Shown piece after piece: positions 9,987 through 20,640 of a stretch of 53,231 nt of DNA. A program made the translations under genes and the position numbers. This DNA comes from Fragilariopsis cylindrus CCMP1102. Taxonomy: Eukaryota; Bacillariophyta; Bacillariophyceae; Bacillariales; Bacillariaceae. The notes beneath the pieces were generated by a model. It was given only the letters and a program-made list of their open reading frames with translations. It made no database searches and was not told the origin of the DNA. The stretch is taken from positions 1 through 53,231 of the forward strand of contig FMBT01000555.1 of NCBI GenBank assembly GCA_900095095.1. The letters run 5' to 3'. The first letter of the stretch is position 1, and each line of letters opens with the position of its first letter.

Positions 9987-11352
9987 CTCTCTCCTGCTTT
10001 ATTGCCTTGGTCTTTTTGCTGTTGTTGTTGACCTATACTTAATAACGCGAGTAATAATAATAATAAGCGATGTTCTATACTCGACCCATCAAAAACTATC
10101 TAGAGTAGTCTCTCGATGATATACGGAACAATAATAGATTAGAGAGATCGATATTAGTTTCGGTGTGCTGTGCTGTGCTGTGCCGCCAAAACTACCCAAT
10201 CTTAATTTGGTTGGGATGGAGAATATATGTTTTTATGTGATTGCGTACAGTAAAAGGGTACTGCAGCTAGTGTGATATGATTGGAAGAAAGATTTCCTAC
10301 AGTGTATATTGGATTTGCCTGGTGCGCCTACTGTATATCTGCCTTATTATCGTCAACAACACATCAAGAAATAAAGCAAAGATTTTTTTATTGAGATCGG
10401 CGGATGGTTCATGATGGAGTGTACTGTAGAAGAATGAGTGTGTCCTCGCTGATGACATTCATTGACACGCCGATGCATGGCTGAGGATAGTTTATTAGGG
10501 ACTCACTCACTCGACACAAGAATCAATCAATCAAGTTGTCAAGGTTCTTTTAATCGAGTTAATCAAACTTGTTGTATACAGTATCATACACCGTACAGTA
10601 CTGTACTCACGGTCACTTGCTTCATACTTCGAACAAAGATTCACGGACAACTTGCTTCATAGTACTTCGAACAAAGAGATTGATTCATTATTTGAATAAA
10701 GATATAGATGAAGAAGTGTATCTTATTCTAGTGTCTATACACACTTTTGAATGGTACTGATAGAACCAAATAATATAATAGTATAACAAATGCATCAGCT
10801 GAGTTTTTTGTCTTGAATTGTATTTGTCTTTTTTCAATTTTATAATAGATCTCGCTCGTTAGGTCTCATTTTATTAGACTGTCGTGCAGTGCACGTGATA
10901 GTTCTTATACGACTGACTCCTTTGTTGGTCCGGTCCGGTACGAATGACACTACAGTAGAGTGCAGTATCGTCCTTCCTACCTATATCGTACCTGCTATAA
11001 ATATAGAATACTGTATCAATAGTTTATTTACTGTGAAAAAGTGAAGGGTTAAGTTTGGTTTATACTATGTATCATACTATTTCTATCAACGTTCCATCAC
11101 GCCACGCCACGCTACACCATGACATGTCATACCCTACCATACCCCACAACTCCATATTATACCATCCATCATGTCTCTAATATGTGCGCGCTTCTTCTTT
11201 CTTGTTAATTCAATTGATCCCGATCATTAGATATTATTAATATTGTTATTACTAGCTTAGTGTTATTATGGTTCATTTTCTTCGTTTCGTTGTCGTTTGT
11301 GTTCCGTTCGTTACATTAATCAAATAATTCATTCTCGTCTTTCTTTGTTTAC
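9987..11352. other. Intergenic with palindromic TACAGTACTGTA motif cluster
   Basis: A 1.37-kb spacer between two minus-strand genes. It has a (GTGCT)n tract near 10161-10182, several copies of the ACTGTA/TACAGT motif, and a perfect 14-base palindrome at 10593-10606. A duplicated phrase (CTTGCTTCATA then ACTTCGAACAAAGA) occurs around 10617-10680. Open frames at 10462-10760 lack coding character. Confidence 0.6.
10593..10606. promoter_or_regulatory. Perfect 14-bp palindrome of the ACAGTACTGT type
   Basis: GTACAGTACTGTAC is identical to its reverse complement. Related words recur in many spacers of this window, so a protein-binding or structural role is possible but unproven. Confidence 0.4.
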
Positions 11353-12708
11353 TTATTTATGTATCCAATCCACTTTAATATTTTTACGATCTTTCAGATA
11401 CTTTTCAATGGACATAGCAGCAATACAACCATCTGCTGCAGCCACCACCACTTGTTTATAGGGTGTATTGCGTATATCACCAATACCAAAGACACCCTTT
11501 TGACTCGTCGATTCCATCGAATCATCTACTACAACACCACCAGCATCATCTAAATCAATACCCGATCCTGATAAAAATTCCGTAATTGGTTTTGATCCAC
11601 CACCGGCACCATAGATAAATGCACCTTCTACAGCAATGATGGTATCATCAGCTTTTTTACCACCTTGATTCCGAACACGGACACCTGTCACACCACTGAC
11701 ATTCCCTTCTACTTCACGTAATCTTGCTTTATTATGATGTTCTACATTGGATAACGCTAAAAAATCTTTGAGTGTTTCTTCTTCAAATAAATGATTAAAT
11801 TCCACATTACCAACACTTAATTTATCATGTTCTAATCTATCTAAATAACCAGTGACATCAATGGGTGTGATCCAATGTACTTTGGAGGCAAATTTTGTGA
11901 GAAATAATGCTTCTTCTAATGCTTCACCGGTCGCACCAAATACCGCAACTTCGGCATCACGATAAAATGCACCATCACAGGTGGCACAATAACTCACACC
12001 TTGACCTAAATATTTTTCTTCCCCCGGCAAGTAGGGCATGGATCGTCCCATTGCACCAGTTGCTAATACAATGGATCGTGCATGTACGGTACAGTCCGGT
12101 GTATATATCACTTTATTATAGGGCTTATTCCCATTCTCGTCTTTCTCGACCATATCAGTTTTGATTTCAATCATAAAGACTTGTGCACGTTCTACAATAC
12201 GTGTACCATATTCTTTCGCTTGTGTTTTCATTTGTTGTAATAATTCCATACCCGTCATTGCCCGATCGACACCAGGATAATTCGCAATATGACTAGTAAT
12301 TGCTAAGGCACCGACGGCTTCATTTTTATCTAATATCACTGTTGTTAAATCAGCACGTGAGGTATATAAAGCACAGGTGGCACCAGCGGGTCCACCACCA
12401 ATAATTGCCACATCACATTCAATTATTTCCATTTCGGGTTGTCCACCCGGTGGACCCGACATCCAATCCATACCACCATCATCATCATCCGAATCATCAT
12501 CATCCGCAGCCATACGAAGATTGTGTAGTCTGGGCGTGTGAGAGAATGAGGAAGGTGAGGCACGCTGTATTATCTTCGTCGATGTCGACGAAGAGGGTAC
12601 AACGAAGGAAGACACATCACAATTGTTGTTCACGGTGAAGCATACTACTACGCCTATTATGGATATTAGCCGAACAATATTGTTGTTGTTGGCATTGTAC
12701 TCCATCAT
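11353..12708 (-). CDS. Plastid-type flavin thioredoxin-reductase-like protein, altered NADPH site
   Basis: A 451-codon frame starts at an ATG at 12708. The N-terminus has a hydrophobic signal (LISIIGVVVCFTV) followed by VSSFVVPSS, a plausible plastid presequence. The FAD fold is clear (VAIIGGGPAGATCALYTSR; later FGIGDIRNTPYKQVVVAAADGC). The redox centre CATC is intact in SYCATCDGAFY. The second nucleotide-binding domain has AVFGATGEALEEA in place of the usual GGGxS/TAxEEA, and WITPIDVTG in place of the IHRR NADP(H)-phosphate contact. By family knowledge, loss of both is a mark of pyridine-nucleotide-independent reductases such as the ferredoxin-linked or deep-rooted (DTR-type) enzymes. I therefore infer that it may reduce plastid thioredoxin, or another partner, with a donor other than NADPH. 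Confidence 0.85.
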   Translation of the reverse strand: MMEYNANNNNIVRLISIIGVVVCFTVNNNCDVSSFVVPSSSTSTKIIQRASPSSFSHTPRLHNLRMAADDDDSDDDDGGMDWMSGPPGGQPEMEIIECDVAIIGGGPAGATCALYTSRADLTTVILDKNEAVGALAITSHIANYPGVDRAMTGMELLQQMKTQAKEYGTRIVERAQVFMIEIKTDMVEKDENGNKPYNKVIYTPDCTVHARSIVLATGAMGRSMPYLPGEEKYLGQGVSYCATCDGAFYRDAEVAVFGATGEALEEALFLTKFASKVHWITPIDVTGYLDRLEHDKLSVGNVEFNHLFEEETLKDFLALSNVEHHNKARLREVEGNVSGVTGVRVRNQGGKKADDTIIAVEGAFIYGAGGGSKPITEFLSGSGIDLDDAGGVVVDDSMESTSQKGVFGIGDIRNTPYKQVVVAAADGCIAAMSIEKYLKDRKNIKVDWIHK

Positions 12709-13505
12709 CGTGATTGGTGAATTGATGTGATATAAATTGTAGTGTATATTTAGAAAAAGCTAGACAGACGGGAAGGCGAAGCGATGATGATGTGTGTAAA
12801 TAATTTTTATTTCTTTTGATATGTGTGTCGACAGTACTGTACAGTGCTTTGTTGTATTATGATTGTGATATGTACTAAGATGTCAAGGATTGGATTAACT
12901 TAGTTTTACTTGTTTGTTGTGCGATCTCTTGATTGACAAATCCGAGTTCTGATATTGGCTGATGCGTTGGTGACGAATGCTGATGATGCTCGCTCGTCTG
13001 CTTTTATGTCATGTGTCGGGGCGATTGATGCATTTAACTGTATGTACGGTACAATTATTTGAATTTTCATTCCCAGCATATGTTACCGGTATCCAGCAAA
13101 CATGTCTTGGCGAACTAATAATGCTAGCTGGCGACGACGCACGTGAATGACTAAATCGTGACAAGATGTGGAAAAAACAATCGTCATTCGGATTTTGTGC
13201 AGTGTTTTACAAAGAGGTAAGCTCTCTTGGTACTAACGGTCAAAAAATATCTTCGACTAGTACGACTACTAAGAAATCTTTTAATGACATACCATAATTC
13301 GGCTTTTGTGATTGGGTTTTTTGAAGGCACGTCATTGTTTTGTTGTTCTACGTACGTTCCTTTGATCTTCTTTGTTGGCTGACTTTGTTCCTTGCTTTTA
13401 TGTCGTTTTTGTTGCTTGCCTATTTTTTGATTGTGTGGTCGCGCGACGAATGAATCAATGGCGAAAGATTCTTCTAATAAAAATCAAGATTTTCAAACTG
13501 CATTT
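12709..13505. other. Intergenic upstream of the reductase gene
   Basis: Spacer of about 800 bases. The word ACAGTACTGTACAGT at 12831-12845 holds two overlapping 10-base palindromes about 120 bases upstream of the reductase start codon. No coding frame is convincing. Confidence 0.5.
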
Positions 13506-14518
13506 TAGAGAAAGATCAAGTGGTATATATCGGAAACCATGGTAATCCAGATATAAGAGGACCTTTTATGGGATCCTTTAAATGTATGCAAAACCATTTT
13601 GCAATAATAGAACATATACTCGTATTGTTACTGACAATACTGCAAATGCAAATAAGGAAACAATAAAACTAAAACAACAACGACAACGACAGGACATGAT
13701 TGATAGATGTTGGTCCGAAAATAAATATATATTAGATTTAAGTATAGTGGATTCTACTGAAGGGTATAGTTATAAAGTAGGAACAGCATTTACAGATAAA
13801 ATCAAAACTTTATATAGAGTATTTATTGATTATTTAGACTATGATGAAATTATTATTGTTGGTGCCTATCGACGATATTCTGATTGGTTACCAAGTACAT
13901 ACAAGAAGGGATGAAAAATTATTGTTTATCCTATAATTTTCAACATACCAAACATCCAAATTACACTCTTGATCAAGACCAAACACAAAAAAGATATTGT
14001 GATTCAATATGGAATTATATACGAAATTTTAAAAATGAAGGTAGAAATTGAAAAAAAAATATTATTCAGTACAAAGGGTATCATAATCTACATGAAACAT
14101 TACCATTACCATTAGCACGTGAAGTATTGAAAGAATTGTCATCAACAGATTCAACAATGTCGTCGCCAACAATGTCGTCGCCGTCGTCAACAACTACTAA
14201 CAACAGTAGCACTTATCGTGTTGAAAAATTAAATTATTTTCAGTTAAACCAAATACAAAATTCTATAATAGTATAACAACAGAATTGTATTGTAAGATAT
14301 TAGGTAATGATTATACACCAAATGCATGTCTGTACAGTAGGAATGCTAAAGCTGTTGTATCACAGAAAGGTTCATTAGATAATGTTCCATATAAACTAAT
14401 CATACATGAGGCACAAAAAAGTAATTGGATAACAGGTTTTCCAAAAGATTATAAAAGAGTTAATATGTTTCTAAATAAAACAATTATAATACAAGGCAAA
14501 GGTAATCATAAGTATTAA
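13506..14518 (+). pseudogene. Relic of a sulfotransferase-like gene
   Basis: Coding-like fragments in shifting frames cover this stretch. At 13582-13914 the frame contains YLDYDEIIIVGAYRRYSDWLPST, which resembles the YRRYxxWLPS block of diatom sulfotransferase-like proteins. After a stop at 13912-13914 and a further break near 14050, a third fragment at about 14262-14518 contains TELYCKILGNDYTPNAC, matching the C-terminal LCxxLP..xAC type block of the same family. Several stops and frame changes separate the parts, so the gene looks dead. It lies beside two more sulfotransferase-like sequences on the opposite strand. Confidence 0.6.
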
Positions 14519-14699
14519 AAATGATATATTCAAAAAAAAAGCTGATTGATTGTCTTGCTGCTTTAGTGTATTATCCAACTGCTATCATTATAAATTATTC
14601 CATTCCAATCCACTGTATGTATTGCATTATCCATAAAACTGCAACTACCACACCACTACGTAGAGAGTAATATTTTGCTTCTGTTGTTGCGTTGTGCTT

Positions 14700-15707
14700 T
14701 CAGTAAAAAAGAATGTCAATGCAGGTTTGATTCAGTTTATTAGTAGTATTGTTTATACTCGTTGACGTCGAAGTCGTTGGAATAGGAGTGTTCATATTCA
14801 TAATATTTATAATATCTGCTAATGTTTGAATTGCTAATTCCTTATTTGATAAATCTAATTCGATAAGCTTATGTGAATTGTTATATGTTTCAACAAATTT
14901 ACGTATATGCTTTACATGTCCACACCACCAATCTCGTAGCTGATCATCACTTAATTGTACACAACGACGTAGTGATGCTGTTTCTATTTCAGTCGCTACT
15001 ATTGGTATTTCTCCCTCACTAGTATTGTCATGGTCAATTACTTCATTATCAGTTTCAATTATTTTGCACGGGTATTGTTTTGCAATACGTTGTTCTTTTG
15101 TTAGTATTAAACCTGGTATATCAGATCGTGCCCATCGTTCTGTAAAGTTATGAAAATTTTGTGTCCAATTCAACCAATCATTGATATTATCTGGACTAAA
15201 GAATGGTAATAAAAATGTTGAAGATGGACTCTCTTCGTGTATTTCATCTAATAGTTGTATTTGTGGAAAATATGCAGATACAGGTTGGTGTTTGTTTTTG
15301 TTTTTATAACTATTAGTATTACTCCCTGATGTAGACGACGAAGAATTTAATGCTGGGTGTAATCCATTGCAGTAAAATTTGTCTATTCTTACCGAAATAG
15401 CCACTTAATGGTGGTACATGTGCTTCCGTAACCGCCTCAACATTTTTTTACCAGTATTACCAATTCTAATTTTACCATGCGAACCAAGTGCTTTCCTATG
15501 TACAACTTTTAATCCTTGACAGGAAAAGAAATCACGTAATTTATTATTCCATATGTCCATTGGTAAACCAATATTTATTATTGGTAATTCGATTGATGAT
15601 GATGATGTTGATGTTGTTGTTGTTGTTGTTGTGGATACGTTGTACGGTTGAGGTCGAAAACATTTGTCATCATTGTTCTCCTCCTCTTCCTTTCTTTTTC
15701 TGTTCAC
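14700..15707 (-). pseudogene. Decayed second sulfotransferase-like domain
   Basis: A frame of about 335 codons is open except for one TAA at 15405-15407. Its parts follow the order of the intact upstream neighbour: PIINIGLPMDIWNNKLRDFF corresponds to the phosphate-binding loop block but lacks the KSGSST residues; then FPQIQLLDEIHEESPSSTF, DIPGLILTKEQR, LSDDQLRDWWCGHVKHIRKF and LIELDLSNK match the neighbour closely. There is no ATG at the 5' end (a GTG is the first possible start), and the reading frame is shifted by one base relative to the neighbour, whose C-terminus already contains the first part of this second domain. The loss of the loop and the stop argue for a non-functional tandem domain. 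Confidence 0.65.
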
Positions 15708-17382
15708 GACGACGAATCTTATCTTTTTGTTGTTCCTTCAAGATGTTTTCTAAAATTTCTAAACTCGTTAGTATTGGATTCTTTTCATTCTTATTCTTAT
15801 TATCCGCCAATGTCATCATCATCATCGTACTATTACTACTTTTATTATTGACATGAGTATTTAATGTATGTGTTGTATAGTTCCAAAGTTGATAATATTT
15901 GGTGGTCATCGATATTGGTCCATTAGGATTTGATCCTACTGCAGTTTTTGCATCTGGATTTGAATTAGCTTCTCCCCATGTTATACTCTTGCTGTCATGA
16001 TTATTATTAAAAAATAATTGCTGTAATGTATTCGTTGTTTTATTATTTCTATTATATAAATCTAATTCTAATAATGTATGTGATGGATACATATTCACAA
16101 ATTTACGGATATGATTAATATGTGTACACCACCAATCTTTTAATTGTTGGTCTGTTGCAGCTAATGGTTCATTTGGATTTTGTTTCCGTATAGTACGTTG
16201 TGATTCTGTTAATGGTAAACCAGGAATTTGTGTTGTTGGTATATCATTAATTTTACCGCCATTATTGTTAGTATTTTTATTGTGTATAGCAGCAGCAGCG
16301 CCTTCCATCCATCTATATTGTAATCGATGCCATGATTTCACACTTCGAATCCAATCCTCAATAGGACGGAATAATACTACAAATGTTGCATTCGGTGTGG
16401 ATTGATGTATCTCATCTAATAATGATATTTGTGGAAAGAAGTTCATAGTATCAGACGACGATGACAAAGTTGATGACGATGACAAAGTTGATGTTGATAT
16501 TATTGTATAATCCATTTGAGTATGTGCTTGATAATAGTTAGAGGAGGATGATAAAAGAGCGAATGGTGATGATAATCCATTATCAATAGCTTGTTTCATT
16601 AATTGTCCAACGTAGGAATGCTGTTGCTGCTGCTTCTGCTGCTTGCTATTACTATTGGTTGTAGTTGTATCTGTATCTGTATTTGTATTTGTATCATCTG
16701 CTGCTGCTGTAATAATATTATGACTCACATTCCATTTCATATCATGTCGTAAAAAACGTAATAATGTCGAACTTCCTGATTTAGGCATCCCCACATTCAA
16801 TAATGGTACACCAATACCGCTGCTGCTATCTAATCTTTTTATGGCACGATTTGTACGATCCCAATCAGGTTCGAAACATGATAATAATGGCTGATGTTGT
16901 TCATTATCCTCTTCATCCTGCTGCTGCTGATGATGTTGTTGTTGCTGTTTTTGTTCTTTTAACACTTCCTCTAATAATTCGAAACTTGTTTTCTTTCTTT
17001 TTATTTTTATCTGTTTTTGATATTGTTCTTCTTCGATCAAATAATTCAAAGCAGAAATATCAATTGTTCCAGTAACATGATCCCATAATTTAAAGTAACT
17101 AGTAGTGTTAGTAGTGTTAGTAGTAATCGTGCTGCTACTATTTATTTTGTTATTGTAGTGATACATAGATATAAAATTTGAACACATATTATACAGAACG
17201 AAAAATCCTGTTAACAGCAATGCACCAATTCGGATGATCCAGTAATAGTTCATTATATGTCGACGTTTTTCTTTCTGTCGGATAATATTATTATGTTGTA
17301 TATCTGATGACGACGACAACGACAACGACGACGATGGTCGGGACGACGACGATCGGGACGAGACTAATATCAGCGCCGCCAT
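15670..17382 (-). CDS. Membrane-anchored sulfotransferase-like protein
   Basis: ATG at 17382 (MAALILVSS) opens a frame of about 570 codons; a slightly longer frame would need a GTG. Residues about 45-68 form one membrane segment (IRIGALLLTGFFVLYNMC), so it is probably a type II Golgi protein. After a Gln-rich linker comes VPLLNVGMPKSGSSTLLRFL, the PAPS 5'-phosphate loop, and later TFVVLFRPIEDWIRSVKSW, the likely 3'-phosphate region; DQQLKDWWCTHINHIRKF and LLELDLYNR are family blocks shared with the decayed copy downstream. The C-terminal 90 residues (YYQLWNY..., TSLEILENILKEQ) repeat the sequence that precedes the catalytic domain at the N-terminus (YFKLWDH..., TSFELLEEVLKEQ), showing that the gene once continued into a second domain. 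The acceptor is unknown. Confidence 0.75.
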   Translation of the reverse strand: MAALILVSSRSSSSRPSSSLSLSSSSDIQHNNIIRQKEKRRHIMNYYWIIRIGALLLTGFFVLYNMCSNFISMYHYNNKINSSSTITTNTTNTTSYFKLWDHVTGTIDISALNYLIEEEQYQKQIKIKRKKTSFELLEEVLKEQKQQQQHHQQQQDEEDNEQHQPLLSCFEPDWDRTNRAIKRLDSSSGIGVPLLNVGMPKSGSSTLLRFLRHDMKWNVSHNIITAAADDTNTNTDTDTTTTNSNSKQQKQQQQHSYVGQLMKQAIDNGLSSPFALLSSSSNYYQAHTQMDYTIISTSTLSSSSTLSSSSDTMNFFPQISLLDEIHQSTPNATFVVLFRPIEDWIRSVKSWHRLQYRWMEGAAAAIHNKNTNNNGGKINDIPTTQIPGLPLTESQRTIRKQNPNEPLAATDQQLKDWWCTHINHIRKFVNMYPSHTLLELDLYNRNNKTTNTLQQLFFNNNHDSKSITWGEANSNPDAKTAVGSNPNGPISMTTKYYQLWNYTTHTLNTHVNNKSSNSTMMMMTLADNKNKNEKNPILTSLEILENILKEQQKDKIRRREQKKKGRGGEQ

Positions 17383-18887
17383 CCTCTTCTTCACATCACT
17401 GTGGATACTACTTTTCTCTTTTTTTTATAGCCGTCTGGTTACGTCTACTGCATAAGTGAGTAGCTTAAATTACTACAGATTTTTGCTTTCCTCAGCGTGT
17501 TGTTGTGTCTTTTATTTCTATTCTTCTTCTTCTATCTAAGAGCTAGATTAAGTACAGTAGCCAATATAATAACGCAAACTATCCTTCTGAATTGAATCAG
17601 TCAATCGTGAAGAGTTTCCTTTGACACAGCAGGAAAGCAAACCATCAAGTATGTAAGTAAGTAACAACGTAAAACCATAAAAGAAGAAACTACTAGCTAC
17701 TTAAGTTAGTAGTATGTGTACTATTGTAAAGATACGTTTCTGTTTTTTTGCTGAAGTTCGCCTATTTTTCGTTTCGTCCACGGGAGTGAAAATATTCCGC
17801 TACTGCTTTCAATTGGAGTCAAAATTATTCCGCGACAAATAATGTTCCAACAAAAATCGAGCGAAACGTAGTACTGTACGGTATATTTCCACAAACAAGT
17901 CCCACCCAGAAGAAAAAATGCGCAATTGAACAACAAAAAGAAAGTAAAAAGAAACTGCATGAATGGATGAATTAATCATCGAATGATTCATTCTAGATTG
18001 ATTCGATCGATTCGTTTTTTCATTCGAATTCCTTCTTCATTTTTGGAGAACGGCGTTTTGCAGATACATGTCAGTCAAAGATTATAGTTTAAGTTTCATT
18101 ATAATAATCATCGGCATAAACTACTACGTTTCATTCTGCTAGTACTGCTTCAAGTAACTGACTGCCATTGTCACATCGGAAGTAGTCATGGCTATTACAG
18201 TACTGTGCGCTCTGGTAATCTTTTTTGTTTAGTATTTTACTTATTTCCTTATGCTACTGTATGAATCGAATCGGCAAATGAAGATATACGGATAACGTTT
18301 TACTCTATATAATGTTCGCGTTTTTTTCTATGGTGTTAGTCTTATTGTAAGAAGGCAAAGTTAACATGATACATAAATAGCAATGCTATTCCTGGGTTGG
18401 GTGTATTTATTATTGTCTAGCCATATGTGTTATAATAAGCCGTCCATTAACCAAGCCTCCAAGTAGAAATATACTATATTTGTTAGTTTGCGTTATAGGT
18501 AGGTTCTATGCTTGCTTTTTTGCTGCTGACACATGTTTCATCTGTAACTTTTATTAATTAATTACACAACGTTGTAGAGAAATATTGCTACTACCATCGG
18601 AAGTCAATTTTATTCATTTGAGCAACACGATAATGTGTCTCGTCTACGTATCCTCTTTTCTTTTTCCTGTAACTGTTTCTTTATATGGCTGCCCATTGTC
18701 CAAGTGCTGTTCCTGTTTGCCTCCTTTTATACCAGTAATATCAATACAACCAACTTCTTTCAAAGATAAAAACAGGCATGCTTCCTTTTATATCTGATTC
18801 CAAAGTTCAGATTTGCCAGTAGAGATAGCACTTATTGCAAACGGTGGAATAATAAATATTTCTGTTAATCGCTGTCGACGTCTAGGT
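17383..18887. other. Intergenic, 1.5 kb
   Basis: Spacer between the sulfotransferase-like gene and the 3' end of the ankyrin pseudogene. GTACTGTACG at 17871-17880 and the palindrome ACAGTACTGT at 18197-18206 belong to the recurrent motif. Short frames (for example 17721-17960 and 18585-18797) have no family features. Confidence 0.55.
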
Positions 18888-20181
18888 CTAAGTTGCTGTT
18901 ATCGTTTTACGTTTTCTCTTTTTTGAAGAGTTACGACTTTTGTTGTCATCTGCATTGTCATTGGGAGAACCAGACGCCGATACCGATGACGACGAAGATG
19001 GTAGTAATTGTGGTAGTAGTTTTAACAACAAATCAGGTTCTCTCCGTAAGAGGAAATATACACAATCTAAATGGACATTTTCATCAATAGCTGCCAATAA
19101 TAATGCTTCTGGAACATTAACGGGCGTGTCTGAATATCTTGCAAGAGTATCTTCTACAACTTCCATTACTTTCTCGCAACAAAGTTTTGCATCTTCTACG
19201 AACATCACATTTTCACATACAAGCTTTGTACAAGCACGTTGGAATGTTGTCTCGCCATCGTTTGCTTTGTGGAACAGGAGACTAATTCCTTTCTTCTTGG
19301 GAAAGTACCGAATTCCATATTCGAATACGATTTGGAATGCTTGGATGGAAGTGTGCATAGCTTCATCGAGTGGTAGTTCTCCGAATCTATCAGTTTGTGT
19401 TATTAATGCATTTGGATCCCATTCGACCAACATTTTATATCGATTTTCTGGAAAATGTTTACCAAGACACAACATGTGCAATAGGTCATAGCTCTGAATG
19501 TCTTCTTTCTTTAGAAGATCCAATTGTCTCAATTTTATCAAAACTTGTAAGTATTTATCATCGACGGCTTCAGGGTCGATTGGGTCATATTCGATTGGGC
19601 CAGAAGACATGAGATAATGTAGAACATTGTTACTCTTTCGTTCACAATTAACAATCCTCCCCTCTCGTCTTCCTCAAATAAGCCGAACTCAATTGCTAGT
19701 CTAGCCACGATAGGACGAATGATACAGACTTCACGTTGCATTGCCAGTCGCTGTTGTCTACGTCGCGTGAAATTGCAAGGTCTTGAATTGGATAGTGAAG
19801 AAGGCGATGTCTTGGATGGATGTTGGAGATACGTCCTTTCTTCTTGATAATACTTCAGGGAAGAACCGTATAGCAGTCTCTAATTCTTCTTCTGTATCAC
19901 GATCACTATCTAAACCATCATAAGTATCATAATCAGGATATGATTATCAAAAAGCATATCATGGATATCATCCCCTAATTTTTCCAGGAATTCCTGAATC
20001 AATCCATCAATTTTTTTTCTGTTCCGTAAAGAAATTTCCCTTTCTTTTCGAGGACCGAATCTATCTTAAGATGCCTTTGCTTAGTTGCGGCAGCAATGAC
20101 TTGCTGTTGTTCTTGTTCTTGTTGAGCTGCAGCTACTTCATCCTGGTCCAATTCGTTATTTTCAATATTGGCATCCATCAT
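18888..20181 (-). pseudogene. Decayed paralog of the left-edge ankyrin-like gene
   Basis: The C-terminal 240 codons (18888-19610) are intact and show EWDPNALITQTDRFGELPLDEA, FQIVFEYGIRYFPKKKG and TTFQRACTKL, matching the gene at 1-1122 block by block. Upstream the homologous blocks continue but in changing frames: RLAIEFGLFEEDERGGLL at about 19660-19705, FFPEVLSRRK at about 19840-19870, and the start MMDANIENNELDQDE at 20181. An A-run (about 20010-20017) and at least three other points carry frame changes. The pieces together span the length of the intact paralog, so this is a degraded full-length copy. An alternative is a heavily re-spliced gene, but no convincing introns are seen. Confidence 0.7.
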
Positions 20182-20327
20182 GGTGTACGTCGTCCGTCGT
20201 GTGAGTTTGGTTGTTTCTTCTTTTTTTGCTGATCTTTATATCGGTGTGACGACGATGTCGTTTGGTTCGAATGTTCGTTTGTTCTTCGTTCGTTCGTTAG
20301 ACGTTAGAGAATGATGTTGCAATTGAG

Positions 20328-20354
20328 TTAGTTAGTTAGTTAGTTAGTTAGTTA
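20328..20354. repeat. (TTAG)n microsatellite
   Basis: About six and a half tandem GTTA/TTAG units between the two copies of the upstream duplication. Confidence 0.9.
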
Positions 20355-20422
20355 ATGGCTGCTGGCAACGTTGTACTAGTTATAGTACACTTTCGGCGTT
20401 GTGGTGTTTAGTGCTTTATTTC

Positions 20423-20423
<1 letters not shown>

Positions 20424-20475
<52 letters not shown>

Positions 20476-20478
20476 TGA
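20424..20478. repeat. (TGAT)n microsatellite
   Basis: More than ten tandem GATT units with one GGTT variant. On the minus strand it gives an artefactual Ile-Asn-Gln-Ser repeat frame. Confidence 0.9.
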
Positions 20479-20640
20479 TTAATGTACATACCTTGAACCT
20501 ATGTCGTAAGTTTGGTTTTCTTCTTCTTCTTCTTTTGCTGGTCTTTATATATCGGGTGATGACGTCGTTGTTTGAGTTGTTCGACAGAGGAGGCAGAATG
20601 AATGATCCGAATGATGCAATTGTGCTGCAATTGAGAGTAG

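Larger units (their letters stand above)
20205..20640. repeat. Imperfect direct duplication of an upstream segment
   Basis: The stretch at about 20205-20330 (GTTTGGTTGTTTCTTC, GCTGATCTTTATATCGG, TGACGACG, TTGCAATTGAG) reappears at about 20511-20635 as GTTTGGTTTTCTTCTTC, GCTGGTCTTTATATATCGG, TGATGACG and CTGCAATTGAG. The copies flank the TTAG and TGAT microsatellites and lie just upstream of the ankyrin pseudogene. Confidence 0.6.
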
